Shown: one piece after another, positions 58,291 through 64,000 of the stretch
Numbering within the stretch: the stretch's first letter is position 1
Layout of the letters: the number at the start of each line of letters is the position of its first letter
DNA from: Chromobotia macracanthus
Lineage: Eukaryota; Chordata; Actinopteri; Cypriniformes; Botiidae
Assembly (NCBI GenBank): GCA_036877525.1
Contig: JAZGTH010000071.1
Span: 1,807,001 to 1,871,000, forward strand
Direction: 5' to 3'
Length of the DNA: 64,000 nt
Position numbers and translations under genes: made by a program
The notes under the pieces: generated by a model
Told to the model about the DNA's origin: nothing
The model's input: the letters and a program-made list of their open reading frames with translations, nothing else
The model's database searches: none

Positions 58291-59347
58291 CGCTCTGTAT
58301 CTCCACACATTAATCACTGTTCTTTAAATAACACTGCTCGCCCCGACCCGCCGCCGTGTCCTTTAAGAGCATTCTGTCTGATGTGCCTGTCAACAGCACT
58401 AAGAGCTTCATTATTGTACATTTTTAAATGTTATCTCATCGTTTCTTGACCGCTTCCTGACTTATCTAGCCATATCGGGTGCTGACAAGTTTAAACCAGT
58501 TCAACCACTGCACAAAATCCTTTGAAAACCATCAATTCAGACCGACTTGGCCAGGCTGGGAGACAAAAGTAAAACGTTTTCAGCAAGTCTTCTGACATGA
58601 AGGCAACCACTAGCAAAAGCAATAGAAATTTGCTTTATTTGTTATGCTATTTCACTTTCATTATGAGTGTAATATCAAATAATCTGTTAATCTTTCCCTG
58701 TGCCTTAATTTGCACCTCTGATGCAATTATACCCGGCTGCATGGTACCCCTCCTTCCTGGCCTTCCGTCCTGGATCAATAGCTATTGATTGTCTCGGCCG
58801 CGGTGCTCGATTCAGAGATAGTTTAGCTCCAGTGTGTCGTGGTACCGTGGTTTGATTGGTGGTTCAAACTTCAGGGCTCATTAAACCGCAGTTATTGTGT
58901 CAGCAAGCCGTATGCTAATCCACCCTCGCGTAACGTTTCATCACCCAAAATGATGAATTAGCGTGTAGTCATAGCCCATACGCTGCTACATTATAGCTTT
59001 ATTAGGTTCTTTAATGTGGCGTGACTGTGTTAGCACAGAGCTGATAAACTCACGTTTCCGCGTTTGTGATGGACGGCGCGTAAAATTAGCATTCGTCATG
59101 CTACAACTGACTAGCGTCTTAGCGGTAACGACCATCAATAAACAACAATTATGGTATATAGATATACAATGATCCAAGGGTTTTTATCGTTGCAGTGCTT
59201 TATTTTTTTACCACTGTGGTTACTCTGACGTAATTGTTACTACAACACAATTGTAATAAATTTGTTTTAGCCACCAGAAACTTAAACTAAGCTAGTTTTG
59301 TTGTACAAGTAAATGTGAGTGTTGCTTGCCTAAACAGAACTTACCCC

Positions 59348-59432
59348 CAAGTGTTGCAGGTGGTTGCCAGGGTGTTGCTATGCAGTTGCTGGGTTGTTCT
59401 GGATGGTTGCTAGGTGGTTGGTTACCAGCCAA
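59348..59432. repeat. GTTGC-type interspersed fish repeat fragment
   Basis: GGTTGCCAGGGTGTTGCTATG, CAGTTGCTGGG and GGTTGCTAGGTGGTTGGT form degenerate short tandem units, related to the fragments at 7329 and 46398. Confidence 0.5.
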
Positions 59433-61839
59433 TGTAAAATAAAACCCTAGATATAATTTGACAAAAAAACTGACAATGATATGATTGTACTATGATTCCC
59501 ATGGTAAATCATGCTAAACTCTTGCAATCTACAGCATTAGGTCTAATACTTCAAAATCTTCAAGTAAGGTTTTATCAGACAATGCCTGGTCTTAACCTTG
59601 TGTGCTTTAGAGATATGAAACCTGCCTGGTTATCTATCTTTTTGATTCACTGATGAAATCTTCGTACAACCAGCACGGGTGTGCTCTTAAACACTGGATC
59701 ATGTGAACAAGCGTCGTGTCTCAGTGTGCGCTTTGGCTGCGTTGTAAAGAAATAAAGCAATTCTGCTATGCAGGATTATTGAATTGCAGAGAGAGAGAGA
59801 TACAGAGTGAGAGAGGTGGGAGATAAAGAAAAACGGAAATCAATGGTTTAGAAAACACCAAGTGGTTGTTTTTTATAACACGAGAAGTACAGAAGCTTTT
59901 CAGCTTTAACCGTGAGGATGCAGGAAGATGCTGAAGTGACTCTACAAACACGTGAACAAATGCAAAGATGACTGAAGACTGCCATATTTAAGTCAGTGTT
60001 GAATAAACATGCCAATTTTAAACTTGTTGATTTAAGCATTAACACCAAGTCACCCAGGCTAATGAATCTTGAGTTTTACGTGTAAATCCGACACGCCTAA
60101 TAAGAAAGGAAAACAGTAACTAACCGCCTTCATTTCCCACGACAAAAACAGGAAGCACAAACTGGCGGGTCATTGGCGGTGACATGCGGCCGTGCGGACT
60201 GTCACGCTTCATTATACGGGGGGCGGGAGTCTCTGTACGGATAAAGTAATTATTGCTCGCGTTATTGGCTGGAGTGGAGATTACATATTTAATTAGAGAG
60301 CAATTATCTGGGGCTGTAATCCACACACTAACTGATGACAGAAGCAAAGCGCTACACAAGGCGAAATTAATCGCCAAATTAAATTTCGAGAACAAAAGAC
60401 GGGGATAAGGACAAGATGCACGTCTGTTCGTGTAAAAGTGATAGCTTCACAAAGGTGACGGATGTGTTGTTTCTGATGTGCATCGGCTTGATGTAGTAAC
60501 TTTTAATTATTTGAGAATTTGTCAGCTGACACAATACATTAAAGAACAGACAAATGAAATTACATCATTTCCTGTATGAAAACGATTGGGGATGCTTTAC
60601 ACATCTGACTTAAAACTGTATTTGCGTAACTGTGCAGTTTACAGTCAAAGCACATAGAAAACTGTTTCCCATGATGCAGTGTGCCTAACCTGACCTAACT
60701 AGGCGGCACTCTCTAAACATGCAACATAAGCTCATGTTGTGTGCTACTGTCTGACATACTGTTTAATAAACAGTAGACAGAATACAGTATGAAGCTAAAC
60801 TCGGCAGTATGCTGTAAACTACTATAACTAGTATTCAATTCCAAACAATGCTGCCTGTTACTTGATAAAAAATGTATGTGAAATGGTATGCTATGAAAAT
60901 GTTATATAATAGTATATTATATTATAGTTATATTCTGTTGTACACTGCACATACTATTTTAAAAACACTGTTTTTAGGTCATCAAGCAAAATCATAGATT
61001 AAAAAAGCAAAGGAAAAAATTATGTTTTTAGATGCTCATATACTGAAGACGGTTACCCGACGGCAGCTGGGAGCTTCTGTATTTGTACCTGTCTAGTTAA
61101 AGAGAACATTAGCGTCGGCCGACTGAACACACTGAACTGATAACAGTGAATACACAGCGCTCTTATTCTACACCCAGCCTAAACTATAAACCCTTCACAA
61201 AAATACTCATACAGTTATGACTCACAGCTTTCTTAACTTGAGAGACCTGCTGTTACCAGCCAAGTCAAAAGTCCAGCACAGATTTAACAAACACATTTCA
61301 TGCGAATGAAGTTTCACACGAATGCAGAAGTTTTTATAGAGAACGTAGAGAACACGACATGAGCTTTACTCATAAATACACTTATATACTTAGTACTGCT
61401 GCCATATACCACAGCACATAAGGCAAAGGTGTTTGTCAAAAATGTTATTCATTTATTTAGATTATGGAGCCCAAAAAAACAGATAATTCTTCATTTTTTG
61501 ATGTTCTCTCCTAAATACCCAGAAGGTGTTGAAGCAGATCTGTGACTCTGTGATTTTTCAGGGATTCTATAACATCCATCCCACTGAATGTTCCTCTAAT
61601 TAAGTGACTGACCCCGTCTGTACGAACCAGAACTCTGTGTGTCCCACCATCGATCTAAAACCCGCCACGGCAGCTACTAACTGACCCGTCTGACCCGTCT
61701 GACCCAGAGCAACAAGAGCATTGACTGACAGAGAACCGGAGTAAATTACATCCTCACCCACTTACAACCGGGTAAAGATTAACAGATAGATGGACGGAGG
61801 AAAGATGTTTATAGAAGATACATTACAACTGACTGACAT

Positions 61840-61864
61840 CTATCTATCTATATATTTGTGTATA

Positions 61865-61904
<40 letters not shown>

Positions 61905-61908
61905 TAGA

Positions 61909-61948
<40 letters not shown>

Positions 61949-61963
61949 TAGATAGACAGATAC

Positions 61964-61996
<33 letters not shown>

Positions 61997-62007
61997 TAGA
62001 TAGATAG
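61840..62007. repeat. Compound TA / GATA / GACA microsatellite
   Basis: A TATC/TA tract (61840-61901) leads into GATA units and then alternating GACA and GATA blocks to 62007. The arrangement resembles Bkm-type GATA/GACA repeats of vertebrates. Confidence 0.95.
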
Positions 62008-62439
62008 GCATACTAATATCTCTTAAACAATCTGGCACTTGTATGTATTGTTATGCAGTGACATCACACTCGCCATAAGAAGCTCCAACAATCAAATCAC
62101 TGGACATCCCAATGACGTCACAAAGGCCCTTTAACGTCATGGCGTCATATTCCCGCGACAAGTGGCACTTTGACGCAATGAACGTGGTGAAAATCACGAT
62201 ATTAAAGGGCGAAAACACGTCACAGTCAAAGCACATGAAAACAGATCAGCAGCAGTTTAATGACGGACGTCTGGTATCTTCACATGTTACTTAAAAGAAG
62301 TGACGGAAGCAGGTCGTTTTCACACTGTAATGAGTGTTAGTAAACGTCACACTATTTCTTTCACAATTCTCTCGATCTGACTTAGAAATGCAAACAACCT
62401 AGAGCCGACAGGAGGAGAGAAAGGGGGCGGCACTTCCAG

Positions 62440-62600
62440 AACGTGAACGCTGGTCACGATTGGTTAAACCCCTGTCACGTGACAGATGGACGTTCTTTTC
62501 CATCAATAAACCAATCACAGTCATTTAAATGAAACGATATTATATTTCTCATTCCGCGTCATGCCTTATAAACGGCTCCATACATTGCGATGGGACTTTA
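62440..62600. promoter_or_regulatory. Promoter-like elements (CCAAT boxes, CACGTG palindrome)
   Basis: Contains ATTGG (62458-62462, inverted CCAAT), the 14-base palindrome CTGTCACGTGACAG (62472-62485) and CCAAT (62511-62515). The spacing is typical of TATA-less, sometimes bidirectional, vertebrate promoters. Human ZRANB3 and R3HDM1 diverge at this point in the gene order. Confidence 0.5.
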
Positions 62601-62939
62601 TGTTCTACCAGTGTCATTTATTATTTATGTATTACGAATTATCCCTACGGTTTCATCAGCTACATTTCTACTTACTAATAAAGTGAATAATACATACACG
62701 TATTGTTATTCGTTTTCTGTTTCATGTGCGTTGTTTCCTTGTTGGCAGATGTTTGCCGTTGAAGTATTTTCATACGTTGACGTATCAGTTACAGTCTAAT
62801 TCAGTTTTAATGTTGCTGTAAAGTATTACGGTTTATAATAACTTGTGGAGGTTTTGAGAACTGTACTGACCTTGTAAACATCGTTCAGTGGTATTTTTGG
62901 GCCACGCTGCGCTCTCTATCGGTGTAACTTCGCTACTGC

Positions 62940-63077
62940 AGGCGCGTCTTGTTTTCCCTTCTATGTGTTTGAGTTCCGTCTTCAATGCCGCTGACAGACC
63001 CGACAGCTTTCTCTTCAACCTTTAGCAGCCATTAGACTCATTTTTCCCCCGTTTCTCTACAGATTTATCGTTTGGAG
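62940..63077 (+). other. Possible non-coding first exon of r3hdm1
   Basis: A CpG-containing stretch ends in a good donor (GGAG then GTAAGC at 63078). No coding similarity is seen. Only gene order (R3HDM1 next to ZRANB3, divergent) suggests the name; transcription is not shown. The rest of the window to 64000 would be its intron 1 and holds nothing recognisable. Confidence 0.3.
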
Positions 63078-64000
63078 GTAAGCCTATATCATATTCATTC
63101 ATCTTAGACCCGAAATGTGGCGCTTTTTGGTGCTTTTCTCGTGTGTGGGAAGCAGTGTGTGATTGAACTCACTTAGCTTCACCATGCGTGTTAGCGCAGC
63201 TTTCTCTCTGACTCTTATGTGAACTGTTTCCAGTGAAAATTCAGCCTCAGATGCCTGACAGCGGCTCTTCTCGCTGTTTAAGGCTGTTTTACAAGCACTT
63301 TGTGTGTTTTGAAGGTCATAAATATGAAATATGTGTGGCAGGCACTCTTGTACGTGAGGGCCAAGGAGAAATCAGACGCAGGAGTAAATAAACACGAGTG
63401 AATAAATCACACACATGTTTGAGCTTGTTTTGTGATTATGTGTTATTATTATAATTTTCATAGCTTTAGGTTTTGTCTGATGGGAGAGCTATAAGGATAC
63501 AGGCTTCATTCACATAGGCCTGTTCAGGGCGCCACCAGAAAGGCATTTTAAAAGATAGATAATAGATTTGTTTTGTTTAAGATGTGTAATATTATTTGTG
63601 CTTTTTGTATTTGTGTTTGGCCTTAAACCTGTTTGGCTGTTGGGACAGTGTGCGGTTATGTTTCTGCATTACTTTTGTGTTGTTTTGTTAAAGGATGCAC
63701 AATAACTGGAGACCATATCTTCCAATAGTGAAGTTCATAGTTGTATCTTTGATTAGGCTGATAATGTGAGCAGATAAAATAAAGCATTTTTTTTACTATT
63801 CTTTTGAATTATGCAGTATTTCTATTATTAGTTTCAAGGGTTTTAACTAAATTGTCACACATATTTTTTTCGTGCATTGTAATGGCTGTAAAGAAATACT
63901 TTTATTATTAGATAATATGCAAAAATTAATGTTGCATTGTGAAGTATGTAAAGTGATCATGTATCACACTGAATGCAGAGAGTTGCTTCGAGTTATTGTA

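Larger units (their letters stand above)
53970..62439. other. Repeat-rich stretch upstream of the zranb3 remnants
   Basis: Holds two opposed SINEs, a purine tract, a long TG repeat and GATA/GACA repeats, and no recognised gene. The N-terminal zranb3 exons (with the nucleotide-binding motif I) should lie here on the minus strand but I could not find them. A good acceptor at 55937-55940 followed by SMITRGV is at most a very weak candidate. Confidence 0.45.

Noticed and set aside
58139..58449. Cys/Val-rich open frames
   Set aside because: Direct translation of a long TG microsatellite.
62051..62294. Opposed 60-codon frames over a CRE-containing segment
   Set aside because: No recognised similarity on either strand; several TGACGTCA-like words make it more likely regulatory or random.

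Overview
The window looks like teleost fish nuclear DNA, most likely from a cyprinid-like (ostariophysan) species, although the species cannot be fixed from sequence alone. The signs are AT-rich, repeat-dense DNA full of CA/TG and GA microsatellites, GT-AG introns of fish size, tRNA-derived SINEs with a common teleost tail, and protein-coding exons with clear vertebrate orthologues. Most open reading frames here are chance products of microsatellites or introns. Two complete genes and one decayed gene carry nearly all the recognisable coding signal.

Layout: (1) 1-2359 lies beyond the 3' end of tmem163 and holds nothing recognisable apart from a possible poly(A) signal. (2) 2360-14916, minus strand: tmem163, a zinc-transporter-like membrane protein; 8 coding exons join in frame into 281 codons plus stop, with a CpG-rich first exon. 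(3) 15060-16873: a divergent intergenic stretch that contains about 1.15 kb of a heptanucleotide satellite, variants of TAAATCA. (4) 17016-21549, plus strand: ccnt2 (cyclin T2); 9 exons join in frame into 565 codons plus stop, with a 3' UTR and a poly(A) signal near 22813. (5) 22840-33050: a gene-poor stretch with a 35-bp minisatellite, two CpG-rich spots, and a 254-codon minus-strand ORF I do not recognise. (6) 33052-53969, minus strand: ordered remnants of zranb3, a replication-fork translocase/annealing helicase with a RanBP2-type zinc finger and an HNH nuclease domain. Frameshifts, lost splice sites, a deleted helicase motif VI and missing exons mark it as a pseudogene. (7) 54000-62400: SINEs, purine tracts and GATA/GACA microsatellite. 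(8) 62440-63077: a promoter-like region with CCAAT boxes, a CACGTG palindrome and a probable non-coding first exon on the plus strand, which by synteny could be r3hdm1.

Gene order matches the human 2q21.3 block (TMEM163 - ACMSD - CCNT2 - MAP3K19 - RAB3GAP1 - ZRANB3 - R3HDM1), but I find no ACMSD, MAP3K19 or RAB3GAP1 and the ZRANB3 copy is broken. The simplest reading is one of two teleost whole-genome-duplication paralogons, partly stripped of genes. I see no sign of an unknown multi-gene system; the dying zranb3 copy and the satellite between two divergent promoters are the most interesting items.
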